Counted from the stretch's first letter, positions 1-9,012 are shown. The stretch is 64,000 nt of DNA from Novosphingobium sp. SCN 66-18 (GCA_001725355.1 MEGD01000010.1:34239-98238), one strand, 5' to 3'. Notes: generated by a model not told the origin, from the letters alone. Translations and numbers: made by a program.

Positions 1-210
1 GTCCGAATCCGCGATCGACTGGCTCTGGCACTTGAGACAGCGCAGCGTCTCCATCAACGCCTGCGCCCTCGCCTCCTGATCGGGATTGGGGAGCTGCTTG
101 TAGGCATAGGGCGCCGGCGGCAGTGAATCCTGCGCGGCGGCCGGAGAAGCCAGCAGCAGCGCAAGGACCGCGAAAACGGCGGCTCCACGCCTCGATGCGG
201 CGCGCACCAT
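1..210 (-). CDS. ccmH: CcmH, cytochrome c maturation protein (partial)
   Basis: This is the N-terminal 70 codons of CcmH; the rest lies beyond the window edge. The protein begins with a signal peptide (about residues 1-26, hydrophobic core and an A-A-A-Q cleavage region). It then carries the family signature LRCLKCQ, with the redox cysteines at about residues 58 and 61. CcmH is a periplasm-facing thiol protein that reduces apocytochrome c cysteines before heme attachment. The ATG overlaps the ccmG stop codon as TGATG, so the two are translationally coupled at the end of the ccmCDEFGH operon. Identity is well supported by the CxxC motif and by position. Confidence 0.93.
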   Translation of the reverse strand, partial: MVRAASRRGAAVFAVLALLLASPAAAQDSLPPAPYAYKQLPNPDQEARAQALMETLRCLKCQSQSIADSD

Positions 211-779
211 CACGATTCCGCCTCCTTCAGCTTGCGCAGGATCAGCGGCACGTCCTCGGCGCGGATATCGCCGATGTGCTGGTAGCGGATCACGCCCTTG
301 CCATCGATCACGAACGTCTCGGGCACGCCCGAAGATCCGATCGCGAGCTGGACCTTGCTCAGATCGTCCTTGCCGATCCGGCGGAACGGGTTGCCGTTCG
401 CGGACAGGAATTGGGCCACGTCCTCGCGCCGGTCGCGGATCGCGACGCCGTCGATCTCCACGCCCTGCTGCGCCAGCGCGGCGAGTTGCGGCGATTCCAC
501 CGCGCAGGGCACGCACCAGCTGGCGAACACGTTGAGCAGGCGCGGCTTGCCATCCCGGAAGTTGGCGAGCGCCAGGCCGGGGCGGTCGTCCACCGCCGGG
601 GGCAGGTCGAAGCCGGGCAACGGCTTGCCGATAAAGGCGCTCGCCACCTCGCGATCGGCCGGCCGCACCAGGCCGTAGATCACCAGCACGAAAAAGCCGG
701 CGAACAGCGCCAGCGGCAGCCATAGGGCCAGCCCGGGCTTCTTCGGCGTCGGATCACGCGGATCGTTCTGCTTGCTCAT
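210..779 (-). CDS. ccmG: CcmG/DsbE, thiol:disulfide interchange protein
   Basis: The product is a 189-residue membrane-anchored thioredoxin-fold protein that passes reductant to CcmH and apocytochrome c in the periplasm. One N-terminal membrane segment (about 16-38) is followed by a thioredoxin domain with WCVPC, active cysteines at about 89 and 92, and a cis-proline region in GVPETFVID. The open frame extends further upstream. The ATG at 779 was chosen because it overlaps the ccmF stop as ATGA, and the protein from there has the usual CcmG length and starts with a short cytosolic tail. Confidence 0.95.
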   Translation of the reverse strand: MSKQNDPRDPTPKKPGLALWLPLALFAGFFVLVIYGLVRPADREVASAFIGKPLPGFDLPPAVDDRPGLALANFRDGKPRLLNVFASWCVPCAVESPQLAALAQQGVEIDGVAIRDRREDVAQFLSANGNPFRRIGKDDLSKVQLAIGSSGVPETFVIDGKGVIRYQHIGDIRAEDVPLILRKLKEAES

Positions 780-2725
780 CGTCCCTGCCTCATGCGGCGA
801 TACGCGATCTTGCCTTCGGCACGCAGCCGCTTGACGTCGGCGGCCACGCGGCCGAGCAGCGCCAGCACCCCGCCCAGCGCGATCAGCACGCCGCCATACC
901 AGATCATCGGCACGAACGGCTTCCACCAGAAGCGCATCTGCCAGCGGCCATCCTCGCCCTCTTCGCCCAGCACCGAATAGAGCTGGCCATTCCACCGGGT
1001 CTTGAGCGCGCTTTCGGTGCGCGTACCCGGCGGCAAGGCGAAGACGCGCGCCTGCGGTTCCAGCGTGATCGGCGCACCCCCGGCATAGCGCGCCGATAAC
1101 GTGGCCTGCAGCGCCGTCCAGTTCGGTCCGGCGACCGGATCGATGCTTTCGAGCTTCACCTGCCAAGGGCCCACGTTCTGGGTATCGCCCACGGTCATCG
1201 CGGCGAGCTTCTCGGTGGAGAACGCGCTATCGCTGGCCATGCCGAACAGGGCGACCGCGATGCCAAGGTGCGCGATCACCATGCCCCACACCGGCAGCGG
1301 CGTGCGGCGCAAGTTGCGCCCCTTCAGCGGCAACAGGCTGGCGAAGAAGAGGCCGCTGGCGATGGCAAGGCCCAGCGCCGGCAGCAGGTGGATACCCGGC
1401 GCGACCAGTTCGACGATCAGGAACACCGCCGCCATGATCAGCACGGCGATCGCAAAGGGCATGGTGATCCGCCCCGCCTTGTCATTGCGCCAGCGCAGCA
1501 GCGGGCCGACCGCCAGCACCAGCAGCATCGGGATCGCGAAGATCGCGGACACGGGATTGAAATAGGGCGGGCCAACCGAAACCTTGGTGCCGAACGCCTC
1601 GGTCAGCAGCGGATAGAGCGTGCCGACCAGTACGATGCCCAGGATGCCGCACAGCATCACGTTGTTGAACACGAGGCTCGCCTCGCGGCTGACGAAGCTG
1701 AACCGCGCGCCTTCGGTCACCGTCGCCGCGCGCACGCCGAACAGCGTCAGCGCGCCGCCGATGTAGATGGCCAGCAACGCGAGGATGAAGCTGCCGCGCT
1801 CCGGATCGACCGCGAAGGCGTGAACCGAGGTAAGAATGCCCGACCGCACCAGGAACGTGCCGACCATCGACATCGAGAACGCGATCACGCCCAGCATCAC
1901 CGTCCACGCCCGCAGCGCGTTGCGCGAGGCGAGGACCGAGCACGAATGGAGCAACGCCGTCGCCGCCAGCCAGGGCATCAGTGAGGCGTTCTCCACCGGG
2001 TCCCAGAACCACCAGCCGCCCCAGCCGAGCGTATAGTACGCCCAATAGGATCCGGCGGTGATGCCCAGCGTCAGGAAGATCCACGCGCCCAGCACCCACG
2101 GGCGCATCGCGCGGGCGAAGGCGGGGCCGACGTCGCGCGTCACCAGAGCGCCGATCGCGAAGCTGAAGGCGATCGAAAGACCGACATAGCCGACGTAAAG
2201 CGTGGGCGGGTGGAAGGCGAGGCCGATGTCCTGCAGCAGCGGGTTGAGGCCGTTGCCGTCCGGCGCGGGCTCTGGCAGCCGCTCGAACGGGTTCGAGGAC
2301 AGCAACAGGAAGGCATAGAACCCCAGGCTGACGAAGGCCTGCCCCGCCAGCGTCGCCACCAGCGTATCCTCGCGCAGCCGCTTCTCGATCAGCGCGACGA
2401 AGCCACCGGCAAGGCCCATGATCGTCACCCACAGCAGCATCGAGCCTTCATGGTTGCCCCAGGTGCCGGCCAGCTTGAAGATGAACGGCTTGGCCGAATG
2501 GCTGTTTTCCGCCACCAGCTTGACCGACAGGTCGGTTTCCAGAAACAGAGTGACCAGCGCCAGGAACGCGAAGGCCACCAGCACGCCCTGCATCACCGCC
2601 AGCGGGCGGACCACGCCGGCCAGATGTTCGCCCTTGGGACGCAGGGCAATGATGCCCGCCGCCAGTTGCAGCACCGCCAGCGCGGCAGCCATCCACAGGA
2701 CGGCAAGGCCCAGTTCGGCTATCAT
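776..2725 (-). CDS. ccmF: CcmF, heme lyase component of cytochrome c maturation
   Basis: This 649-residue polytopic membrane protein is the core of the heme lyase that moves heme from CcmE to apocytochrome c. The tryptophan-rich heme-handling WWD segment is clear (GWGGWWFWDPVEN, about residues 234-246). Many membrane helices surround it, and a periplasmic soluble part lies near the C-terminus. Length matches the family. It overlaps ccmE upstream (ATGA) and ccmG downstream (ATGA), which is typical of a single translationally coupled operon. Confidence 0.97.
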   Translation of the reverse strand: MIAELGLAVLWMAAALAVLQLAAGIIALRPKGEHLAGVVRPLAVMQGVLVAFAFLALVTLFLETDLSVKLVAENSHSAKPFIFKLAGTWGNHEGSMLLWVTIMGLAGGFVALIEKRLREDTLVATLAGQAFVSLGFYAFLLLSSNPFERLPEPAPDGNGLNPLLQDIGLAFHPPTLYVGYVGLSIAFSFAIGALVTRDVGPAFARAMRPWVLGAWIFLTLGITAGSYWAYYTLGWGGWWFWDPVENASLMPWLAATALLHSCSVLASRNALRAWTVMLGVIAFSMSMVGTFLVRSGILTSVHAFAVDPERGSFILALLAIYIGGALTLFGVRAATVTEGARFSFVSREASLVFNNVMLCGILGIVLVGTLYPLLTEAFGTKVSVGPPYFNPVSAIFAIPMLLVLAVGPLLRWRNDKAGRITMPFAIAVLIMAAVFLIVELVAPGIHLLPALGLAIASGLFFASLLPLKGRNLRRTPLPVWGMVIAHLGIAVALFGMASDSAFSTEKLAAMTVGDTQNVGPWQVKLESIDPVAGPNWTALQATLSARYAGGAPITLEPQARVFALPPGTRTESALKTRWNGQLYSVLGEEGEDGRWQMRFWWKPFVPMIWYGGVLIALGGVLALLGRVAADVKRLRAEGKIAYRRMRQGR

Positions 2726-3174
2726 TTCGTTTCGGCCACCACTTGTTTCGCCTGCGCGTCGGTCATGTTCTTCATCTCGCGCGGGACGTATTTCTCGTCA
2801 TGCTTGGCCAGCAGGTTGTCGGCCACGAACGTGCCGCCTTCCATCCGCCCTTCGGCGACCACGCCCGATCCCTCGACGAACAGGTCCGGCGTAATCCCGG
2901 TGAAGCGCACCGGCACCCGCGCCTTGCCGTCTCCGACGATGAAATCGATGGTCACGCCATCGGGCCGGGTCTTGATCGATCCCTTCTCCACCATGCCGCC
3001 AAGGCGCACGGCGCGGCCCTGTTCGGGCGGATGGGCAACCAGATCGCTCGGCACGTAGAAATAAGCGGCCTGGTTGCGCAGCGCATAGGCGGCGAGCAGG
3101 CCCGCGCCCACCAGCGCGACCAGCGCGATGACCAGCAGGACCAGCCGCTGGTGCTTTGCCTTGATGCCGCTCAC
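2722..3174 (-). CDS. ccmE: CcmE, periplasmic heme chaperone
   Basis: CcmE is a 150-residue protein with one N-terminal membrane anchor (about 10-30) and an OB-fold periplasmic domain. The heme-binding motif HxxxY is visible in LLAKHDEKYVP, with the covalent heme histidine at about 125 and the tyrosine at 129. It accepts heme with the help of CcmC and delivers it to CcmF. The ATG lies after ccmD with ATGA-type overlap at 3171-3174, and the stop overlaps ccmF. Confidence 0.97.
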   Translation of the reverse strand: MSGIKAKHQRLVLLVIALVALVGAGLLAAYALRNQAAYFYVPSDLVAHPPEQGRAVRLGGMVEKGSIKTRPDGVTIDFIVGDGKARVPVRFTGITPDLFVEGSGVVAEGRMEGGTFVADNLLAKHDEKYVPREMKNMTDAQAKQVVAETK

Positions 3175-3311
3175 CTGCCCCTCGCCCTGTCACGCCGGCG
3201 TTCGGCGCGGACCATCGCCCACAGCGTCCACCCCACCAGCAGCAGCGTGCCGATCACCCCGATCGCCAGCGCCGCCGCCACGTAATCCCATTGGTCCAGT
3301 CTCTCGTGCAT
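3171..3311 (-). CDS. ccmD: CcmD, small membrane protein of heme export
   Basis: This 46-residue protein has one hydrophobic helix (about 10-33) and a short basic C-terminal tail (RAERRRDRARGR), the standard form of CcmD. It helps release holo-CcmE from the CcmABC complex. The gene sits between ccmC and ccmE, where ccmD is always found. The ATG at 3311 begins MHERLDQWDYV, which resembles CcmD N-termini. It would be missed by gene finders with a high length cutoff. Confidence 0.88.
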   Translation of the reverse strand: MHERLDQWDYVAAALAIGVIGTLLLVGWTLWAMVRAERRRDRARGR

Positions 3312-3331
3312 CCTGTCCCTCCCGCGCCGCG

Positions 3332-4060
3332 TCAGCCCAGCGCCTTGCGGCGCAGGCGCGCCTCGGTCTGGATGTCTGCCAGCAGCGTCCGCATCCGCGC
3401 CAGCACAACGCCGCCGAAGATGCACGAAAAGCCGATCGCGGCAATCAGCAGCGGCCACAGGAACGTGCCGTCGATCGCCGACTTGCCGATAGTGATCGAC
3501 GGCGGCTGGTGCAGGCTGTTCCACCACACCACCGACCGGTTGATGATCGGAATGTTGATCGCGCCGACCAGTCCGAAGATCGCGGTCACGCGGCTCGCGC
3601 CCTCGCCCGCCTGCGCATCGCGCTGCGCCGCGCCGGCCAGCGCGATATAACCGAAATAGAGGAACAGCAGGACCAGGAAGCTCGTCAGCCGGCCGTCCCA
3701 CACCCACCACGTGCCCCAGGTGGGACGCGCCCAGATCGATCCCGTGGCGAGGCAGATCGCCGTGAACGCCGCACCCGGCACCGCCGCCGCGCGCGCGCCG
3801 ATGGCGGCGAGCGGATGGCGCCACACCAGCTCGACCAGGCTGGCCACGGCGATCGTGCTCCAGCCCGCCATGCCCAGCCAGGCCGAAGGCACGTGGATGA
3901 ACAGGATGCGCACGGTATCGCCCATCAGCCGATCGGGCGGCACCACCAGCAGGCCCCAGGCCAGCGCGCCGAAGGCAAGCACCAGCCCCAGCCCCAGCAG
4001 CCAAGGCATCAACCAGCGCGCAAGGCGCAGAAAACGGGCGGGATTGGCAAAACCGTGCAT
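3332..4060 (-). CDS. ccmC: CcmC, heme exporter/heme-handling membrane protein
   Basis: The product has 242 residues and about six membrane helices. The tryptophan-rich motif WGTWWVWD is at about 115-122. Flanking histidines that ligate heme in this family are at about 56 (FIHVPSAW) and in SLHQPPSI. CcmC loads heme onto CcmE. The frame is open further upstream, but the ATG at 4060 gives the family length and a normal N-terminus. It is the first ccm gene of this operon in the window; ccmA and ccmB are not upstream. Confidence 0.95.
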   Translation of the reverse strand: MHGFANPARFLRLARWLMPWLLGLGLVLAFGALAWGLLVVPPDRLMGDTVRILFIHVPSAWLGMAGWSTIAVASLVELVWRHPLAAIGARAAAVPGAAFTAICLATGSIWARPTWGTWWVWDGRLTSFLVLLFLYFGYIALAGAAQRDAQAGEGASRVTAIFGLVGAINIPIINRSVVWWNSLHQPPSITIGKSAIDGTFLWPLLIAAIGFSCIFGGVVLARMRTLLADIQTEARLRRKALG

Positions 4061-4195
4061 GGACGCGGGAAACACATATCCTCGTCCGGCGGCGCGCGCC
4101 GCCGGTTCGCGCCACGCTCTGCCACCTGCGCCGTTCCGGGGCAAGCGCTTAGCGATCCCCGAAAGGCTGGCATGCGCAGAGTTTCTGAGGAAAAA

Positions 4196-4273
4196 TGGGG
4201 CGATCGATGGGGTTCGAACCCACGACCTCCGGTACCACAAACCGGCGCTCTAACCAACTGAGCTACGATCGCC
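4196..4273 (-). tRNA. tRNA-His (anticodon GTG)
   Basis: The minus strand folds as a full cloverleaf. The acceptor stem is GCGATCG paired with CGATCGC, the anticodon stem is CCGGT/ACCGG with loop TTGTGGT, and the T-loop is TTCGAAC. The anticodon is GTG. Position -1 is G and the discriminator is C, so the G(-1):C73 identity pair of tRNA-His is genomically present. The CCA end is encoded (complement at 4196-4198) and is followed by a T run. Confidence 0.97.
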
Positions 4274-4394
4274 ACAAGATCGACACGCCCATCGTAACAC
4301 GATGCGGGGCGCGGGCGTGCCCCTTTGCAGAAAGGAGCAGCCTTGAAAAGCGAAAACTTGCGCGGCCACCACGCGCCTGCGCGATTCCGGCACC

Positions 4395-5390
4395 CTAGCG
4401 GCTTTCGCTATCCCCCCAGCTGCGGAACGCCACGCGCGCGGGCGTCACCCCGGTATCGATCAGCGCTTCCTCCTCCAGCCGCACCGAATCGATGGAAACC
4501 ACCTGATCAAGCAGGAACCAGCGGCTGCGCACCTGCAGCTGATCGAGCGGAAGCGCGCCGGTTGCCCCGGCCGTGCCCCCCAGCCGCGCGGTCGCCTCCG
4601 CCGCGCTGGCATAGCCGGCGGGCGGCCGACCCAGCACAAGCGCACGGGCGCGTTCGGGCGGAATCGTGGCGGGAGAAAGCATCGTCAGCAGACGGATCTG
4701 GTCCAGCCGCAGCGTGTTGACGTTGACGGGGGAGAGCTCCGCCGCCGGCAGCGCGCAGAGCCAGGGCCGCAAGCGCTGATAGGTCACCGGTGTCATCCCC
4801 CGCACCGCGCGCAGTTCGCTGACATCGCCGATCAGCCGGTTGGGCGGGCGATAGGGCACCGGCGCAGCGCGGTAGACATCGTCTTCCGCCCCGTTCGGCG
4901 CGGGCCGCTCGTCGCTGTCGATCCAGTCCGCCATCGCATCGCTCAGCGGGATCGCCTCGTTCGCGGGCACAGCCAGCCCGGCCATCAGCGCGCGCAACTG
5001 CGCCAGCGCCACGGGCCGCAGCGTGAACGTGCCGTCCACGCCCTGCTGGACCAGCGAATTGACGTTGAAGCAATTGCCCGCATCATCGATCCGCACGCGC
5101 ACCGCGCCGCGCGGCAAAGGCAGCGGGAACTCTCGGCCAAGCAGCCCTATGCGGTCGACCGTGCGACGATCGTCCGCATCGACCAGCGCCTTGAGCCGAG
5201 CCATCGCCAGCGTTTCCGCGCTGGTGGCGGAGAGGCGCGCCTGGGTCATCGCCTGCCCGTTGCCCGCCAGCCGCGTGGCCAGGTTGAGCCGATCGAGCAT
5301 GACCGCCGCGATCACCGCCATGACCGCCACCAGCAGCAGCACCGACAACAGCGCCGCGCCGCGTTCATGGGGAGGATGATCCCGCCTCAC
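4395..5390 (-). CDS. gspK: GspK, type II secretion minor pseudopilin
   Basis: The protein (about 331 residues) starts with a short basic leader followed by a class III pseudopilin segment, RGAALLSVLLLVAVMAVIAAV (about 10-30). The rest is a large globular domain with two helix-hairpin-helix-like stretches (DVSELRAVRGM and SPVNVNTL), as in GspK, the pilus-tip component. The GTG at 5390 was chosen because it overlaps the gspJ stop and puts the hydrophobic segment at the right distance from the N-terminus. The frame is open further upstream, but that part is antisense-like composition. Confidence 0.87.
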   Translation of the reverse strand: MRRDHPPHERGAALLSVLLLVAVMAVIAAVMLDRLNLATRLAGNGQAMTQARLSATSAETLAMARLKALVDADDRRTVDRIGLLGREFPLPLPRGAVRVRIDDAGNCFNVNSLVQQGVDGTFTLRPVALAQLRALMAGLAVPANEAIPLSDAMADWIDSDERPAPNGAEDDVYRAAPVPYRPPNRLIGDVSELRAVRGMTPVTYQRLRPWLCALPAAELSPVNVNTLRLDQIRLLTMLSPATIPPERARALVLGRPPAGYASAAEATARLGGTAGATGALPLDQLQVRSRWFLLDQVVSIDSVRLEEEALIDTGVTPARVAFRSWGDSESR

Positions 5391-5998
5391 TGATAATTGA
5401 CCCCGACCAGCGAAACGACGCGCAGCGGCTCGCCGCCCGGCTGCGGCAGCAGCAGTTCGATCGCCACGGGCAATTCGCCCATGCGCTGCGGTTCCCACCG
5501 GCCATGCCATTGCCCGTCGCGCCCACGGAAGCGCAGGGCCGGAGGCCCTCCTAACGCCAGCAGGGCCGCCCCCGGCTCGGGCGCGGCGCCATCCGGAAAC
5601 GGATAGCCGGCGCGCACCAGCGCTTTGCCGTCCCAGCGGTATTCCACCTTCTGCAGGCTTGGCCGCGCCGCCCCGTCGACGTTGGACCATCCGCTGCGGG
5701 TGAAGCGCAGCACCATGCCCCCGGCTCCGCCCGCCTCCAGCGCCGCATGGACCGCGCCGCTTTCGTCGCGCGCCAGACGCGGCGTGATCTGCGCCAGATC
5801 GGCCGTCCAGACCGACAGGAAGCGTCGGCTCGCGGCGATCCGATCGGTCCCGGCGCGGCTCGCCAGTTCGGCATCCACGCTGAAGCGCAGCAGGGCCAGC
5901 GCCCCTCCCGCGATGATCGCGAAGACCAGCAGCGCCACCAGCATTTCCACCAGCGTGAAGCCGTTCGCGCGTTTGCGATGATCGCAGACTGACGTCAT
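5387..5998 (-). CDS. gspJ: GspJ, type II secretion minor pseudopilin
   Basis: This 203-residue prepilin-like protein has the N-methylation/cleavage motif NGFTLVEMLVALLVFAIIAGG at about 14-34, with the conserved Glu at +5 after the cleavage Gly. It forms the pseudopilus tip complex with GspH, GspI and GspK. The ATG at 5998 overlaps the gspI stop (ATG inside TCATGA) and leaves a short basic leader. Its stop overlaps the gspK GTG. Confidence 0.88.
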   Translation of the reverse strand: MTSVCDHRKRANGFTLVEMLVALLVFAIIAGGALALLRFSVDAELASRAGTDRIAASRRFLSVWTADLAQITPRLARDESGAVHAALEAGGAGGMVLRFTRSGWSNVDGAARPSLQKVEYRWDGKALVRAGYPFPDGAAPEPGAALLALGGPPALRFRGRDGQWHGRWEPQRMGELPVAIELLLPQPGGEPLRVVSLVGVNYQ

Positions 5999-6381
5999 GA
6001 CGCCGGCAATCGGGCGAAGTCGAGCGTGATCGCCTGGCTGGCGCGGCCTGGCGTTATCTCGCGCACGGCCAGCGTGATCGACAGTACGCCGAAGTCCGCC
6101 CGCGGCGCGACATGGCGCGTCCACGCGAACTGGCGGCCGGCGTTGCGGATCGTGCCGCTGGCATCGCCGATTGCGGGGGGCGCGGGGTCGGTCAGGATTT
6201 CGGCCGCCATGTTCTGCGCCACGATCTCGCGCAGCAGGCGCTGATCCAGATCGGCCGTGCGCGCGATGCTGGCGCCTTCCATTTTCAGCAGGGCCAGCGC
6301 CGCCAGCGCGAACACCGCCAGCGCGATCATCAGTTCGAGCAGGGTGAAGCCCGCCTCCGCATCCGCCCCCTCACGCCGCAT
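5995..6381 (-). CDS. gspI: GspI, type II secretion minor pseudopilin
   Basis: The 128-residue protein starts MRREGADAEAGFTLLELM. The prepilin cleavage site Gly-Phe and the Glu at +5 are therefore present, followed by a hydrophobic helix rich in Ala/Leu. The C-terminal half resembles the small GspI globular domain. The ATG at 6381 lies 11 bases inside the end of gspH, a coupled arrangement seen throughout this cluster. The order gspH-I-J-K is the standard minor-pseudopilin order. Confidence 0.86.
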   Translation of the reverse strand: MRREGADAEAGFTLLELMIALAVFALAALALLKMEGASIARTADLDQRLLREIVAQNMAAEILTDPAPPAIGDASGTIRNAGRQFAWTRHVAPRADFGVLSITLAVREITPGRASQAITLDFARLPAS

Positions 6382-6853
6382 CGAGCGTGACCTTTCCATC
6401 GCGCGCGATGCGCAGGACCAGATGGCGGTCCCCGCGCTCCAGCCGGACCGCGCCATCGCCGCTGGCGAGCCCCAGCGTGTCGAACACGATGCGCCCACGC
6501 CCGCCCGGCTGGGCGACTACAGCCTGCGTGCCCTGCTTCCACGCCGCCAGATCGAACCCCTTGCCGGGAAGTGCCTGCCACGCGCCATCGACGCGGCGCT
6601 GGAAATAGTAACCCGCCGGCCCCACCACCAGAGCCACCGGCGCGCCGCCGACGATCGCTTCGTCGCGCGCCGCGATGGTGCGCGCGGCGAAGCGTTCCGC
6701 CTCGTTGCGCAGGGTGTGTTCGTCACCGGGCAGGGACAGGACCACCACCGCCGCCAGCAGGCCGATCACGAACAGCACCACCAGCATCTCGACCAACGAG
6801 AAGCCGTTGGACCGCGCGGACGGTTGTGCGGGAAGAGACGACGATGTGGCCAC
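6371..6853 (-). CDS. gspH: GspH, type II secretion minor pseudopilin
   Basis: The protein has a type IV pilin-like start, NGFSLVEMLVVLFVIGLLAAVVVLSL, followed by a GspH/FimT-like domain (repeated short strands, YYFQRRVDGAWQALP). The start is uncertain: a GTG at 6853 (160 residues, GGA a few bases upstream) gives a leader of normal length, while an ATG at 6916 would add 21 residues. Only the four minor pseudopilin genes occur here; the secretin, ATPase, GspG and peptidase genes must lie elsewhere. Confidence 0.82.
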   Translation of the reverse strand: MATSSSLPAQPSARSNGFSLVEMLVVLFVIGLLAAVVVLSLPGDEHTLRNEAERFAARTIAARDEAIVGGAPVALVVGPAGYYFQRRVDGAWQALPGKGFDLAAWKQGTQAVVAQPGGRGRIVFDTLGLASGDGAVRLERGDRHLVLRIARDGKVTLDAA

Positions 6854-6954
6854 GCGATTCCGATAGCAGGCCGGACGCCTGCATCCTATGGCTACCGGCA
6901 CATCGCGCGCGGGCAATGTTGGCGTTCGGTGCCGGACGCGCTAGCCATGCAGTC

Positions 6955-7590
6955 ATGGACGCTCCCTCCAACGAAGCCTCGCTCGAGCGGCTGCTCGCTA
7001 CGCCGGGCCTCGTGCGCGTCCCCACCCCGCGCGCCGACATGGTGATCCTGCGCGATTTCCTGACGCCTGCGGAATGCGCGGCGCTGATCGCCCGGATCGA
7101 GGCGGACCGCCGGCCCTCGACGATCGCCGATCCCAACGGCGATCACTATTTCCGCACCAGCGAGACCTGCGACCTGCCGATGGCCGCTCCCGACGTGGTA
7201 GCGCTCGACGAACGCTTTTCCGCGCTCTGCGGCATCGACCGGCCGTTCGGCGAACCGATCCAGGGCCAGCGCTATGCCCCGGGGCAGGAATTCAAGGCGC
7301 ACACCGACTATTTCGACGAACAGGGCGCCGATTTCGCCCGCTATTGCGCCGTTTCCGGGCAGCGCACCTGGACCTTCATGGTCTATCTTAACGCGGTGGA
7401 AGCAGGCGGCGCCACGCGCTTCAAGGTTCTCGACAAGCTGATTCATCCCGAACCGGGCAAGCTGGTGGGCTGGAACAACCGCCGGCGCGATGGCAGCGTC
7501 AACCCGGCGACGATCCATCACGCCATGAAAGTGCGCAAGGGGCTGAAATACGTGGTGACAAAATGGTATCGCGAACGCCCCTGGCAATAA
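6955..7590 (+). CDS. 2OG-Fe(II) oxygenase, prolyl 4-hydroxylase family
   Basis: This 211-residue protein has the double-stranded beta-helix core of the P4Hc family. The iron facial triad is readable as HTD at about 116-118 and a distal histidine in TIHHAMKV (188/189). The 2-oxoglutarate anchor is Lys at about 198 in KGLKYVV. It should hydroxylate a substrate using 2-oxoglutarate, oxygen and Fe(II); the substrate cannot be read from sequence. The ATG at 6955 was preferred to upstream in-frame starts because homology-like sequence begins shortly after it. It is transcribed away from the gsp cluster. Confidence 0.85.
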   Translation: MDAPSNEASLERLLATPGLVRVPTPRADMVILRDFLTPAECAALIARIEADRRPSTIADPNGDHYFRTSETCDLPMAAPDVVALDERFSALCGIDRPFGEPIQGQRYAPGQEFKAHTDYFDEQGADFARYCAVSGQRTWTFMVYLNAVEAGGATRFKVLDKLIHPEPGKLVGWNNRRRDGSVNPATIHHAMKVRKGLKYVVTKWYRERPWQ

Positions 7591-7602
7591 GCTGGCCCGC
7601 GC

Positions 7603-8043
7603 TCAGCCTTCGGGTTCGGCACCTGTGCCGCGAATCGTCGGCAGGCATCGCAACAGCGTTTCCACTTCGCCCGCGGCAAGCTGGGTAACGAAACGGGCTT
7701 CATGCGCCGCGATGCGCTGGTTGGCTTCGTCCGCCATTTTGCGCCCCTGATCGGTCAGGGTGAGCGCGTGCGAGCGGCCGTCCGCCCGGGTACGCGCAAC
7801 AAAGCCCCGGTCCATCAGGCGCGCGATGATCGGCACCATGTTGGCGCGCTTGATGGCCAGCGCCTGCCCCACCTCGGTCTGCGAGCAATCGGGATTTTCG
7901 CCGATCACCAGCAGCGTGGTCACTTCCGCAGGCCGCAGGTCAAGGTCCGCCAACTCGCGCGCGAGGTCGGCCATCATCACCGCGGAAGCGCGGCGCAACT
8001 GATAACCCAGGCGGCTTTCCAGCGCGTTGGTCAGGGTGGTCAT
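7603..8043 (-). CDS. MarR-family transcriptional regulator
   Basis: The 146-residue protein has a winged-helix MarR domain: a DNA-recognition helix in CSQTEVGQALAIKRANMVPIIARL, then a wing with GRSHALTLTDQGR. Flanking helices serve dimerisation. It should bind a palindromic operator and respond to a small phenolic or similar ligand. It converges on the oxygenase gene with a 12-base gap, and its own promoter lies in 8044-8135. The regulated genes are not evident. Confidence 0.88.
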   Translation of the reverse strand: MTTLTNALESRLGYQLRRASAVMMADLARELADLDLRPAEVTTLLVIGENPDCSQTEVGQALAIKRANMVPIIARLMDRGFVARTRADGRSHALTLTDQGRKMADEANQRIAAHEARFVTQLAAGEVETLLRCLPTIRGTGAEPEG

Positions 8044-8127
8044 GGCGATACTCTAGAACGGCTATCGCAGATAGCAATGCCACGCACCGATACGGACGGA
8101 TCGCTGCGAAACGCTTTAACGAAAGGG

Positions 8128-8157
8128 CGAAAACGAAAAGGGCGGCCGAAGCCGCCC
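8128..8157 (-). terminator. Rho-independent terminator of rpmE
   Basis: On the minus strand a 7-bp GC stem (GGGCGGC/GCCGCCC, 8140-8157, TTCG tetraloop) is followed by CTTTTCGTTTTCG. It lies 26 bases after the rpmE stop and is a textbook intrinsic terminator. Confidence 0.88.
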
Positions 8158-8182
8158 TGCCCGTCTGGCTTTTCGCGCGCGA

Positions 8183-8407
8183 TCAACGCTTGAGCGAAAG
8201 ACCGCCGAACCGCTTGTTGAACTGCGCAACGCGGCCGCCCTGATCCATCTGACGCGTGCCACCGGTCCAGGCCGGGTGCGAGGTGGGATCGATGTCGAGC
8301 GCCAGCGTGTCGCCTTCCTTGCCCCAGGTGGAGCGGGTTTCGAACACGGTGCCGTCGGTCATCTGCACCTTGATCATGTGGTAGTCGGGGTGGATATTGG
8401 CCTTCAT
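8183..8407 (-). CDS. rpmE: 50S ribosomal protein L31
   Basis: The 74-residue protein starts [19 protein letters not shown], the usual L31 N-terminus, and ends with the typical basic [12 protein letters not shown]. No cysteines of the zinc-binding CxxC type are present, so it is a zinc-independent (C-minus) form, as is usual in alphaproteobacteria. It is followed by its own terminator. Confidence 0.96.
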   Translation of the reverse strand: MKANIHPDYHMIKVQMTDGTVFETRSTWGKEGDTLALDIDPTSHPAWTGGTRQMDQGGRVAQFNKRFGGLSLKR

Positions 8408-8535
8408 CGGTCTTGCTCCGCTTGGCGACCGGTTCCGACCGGTCTTCGGGAAACTGGAAAGCGGCGCCCCTAATGGATGCCGCGCGATTTGTCGAGTCCC
8501 TGGTCGGACGCCCCCGGCATCCGCCGGAAGCGGGA

Positions 8536-9012
8536 TCAGCTATCCGCGATCATCGCGGTAAAGCTGACCTCGCAGGTCACCTTGCCATCGACCATGGCCT
8601 TGCCCGCGAACTTGCAGACGCGTGCGCGCTTCTGCGTGAATTCCACGTGCAGGTGCAACAGGCAGCCAGGTTCGACGGGATTGCGGAACTTGGCGCCCTC
8701 GATCGCCATGAAATAGACGAGCTTGCCGGTACCCGCTAGCCCAAGCGTTTCCACCGCGAGCACGCCGGCGGCCTGCGCCAGCGCCTCGATCTGGAGAACG
8801 CCGGGCATGATCGGCCGGCCGGGGAAGTGCCCCTGGAAGAACTGCTCGTTCATCGAGACAGCCTTGACCGCGTGGATCGATTCATCGGGCACAAGGCCCA
8901 GAACGCGATCGACCAGCAACAGGGGATAGCGGTGCGGAAGCGCCGCCATCACCTTGGTCACGTCATAGTCGAACGGTGCGGCGGCCGCGCCGTCCGTCTG
9001 ATCTTCCGCCAT
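8536..9012 (-). CDS. fabZ: FabZ, 3-hydroxyacyl-ACP dehydratase
   Basis: The 158-residue hot-dog-fold protein carries the catalytic signature [20 protein letters not shown], with His at about 62 and Glu at 76. It removes water from 3-hydroxyacyl-ACP in fatty-acid elongation and for lipid A precursors. It follows skp by 36 bases in the conserved bamA-skp-fabZ order that links outer-membrane protein assembly with lipid A supply. Confidence 0.97.
   Translation of the reverse strand: MAEDQTDGAAAAPFDYDVTKVMAALPHRYPLLLVDRVLGLVPDESIHAVKAVSMNEQFFQGHFPGRPIMPGVLQIEALAQAAGVLAVETLGLAGTGKLVYFMAIEGAKFRNPVEPGCLLHLHVEFTQKRARVCKFAGKAMVDGKVTCEVSFTAMIADS

Noticed and set aside
4395-6853. Reading the pseudopilin cluster as a type IV pilus locus.
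   Set aside because: The four genes match the gspH-I-J-K order and lengths, and GspK with its large globular domain is specific to type II secretion.
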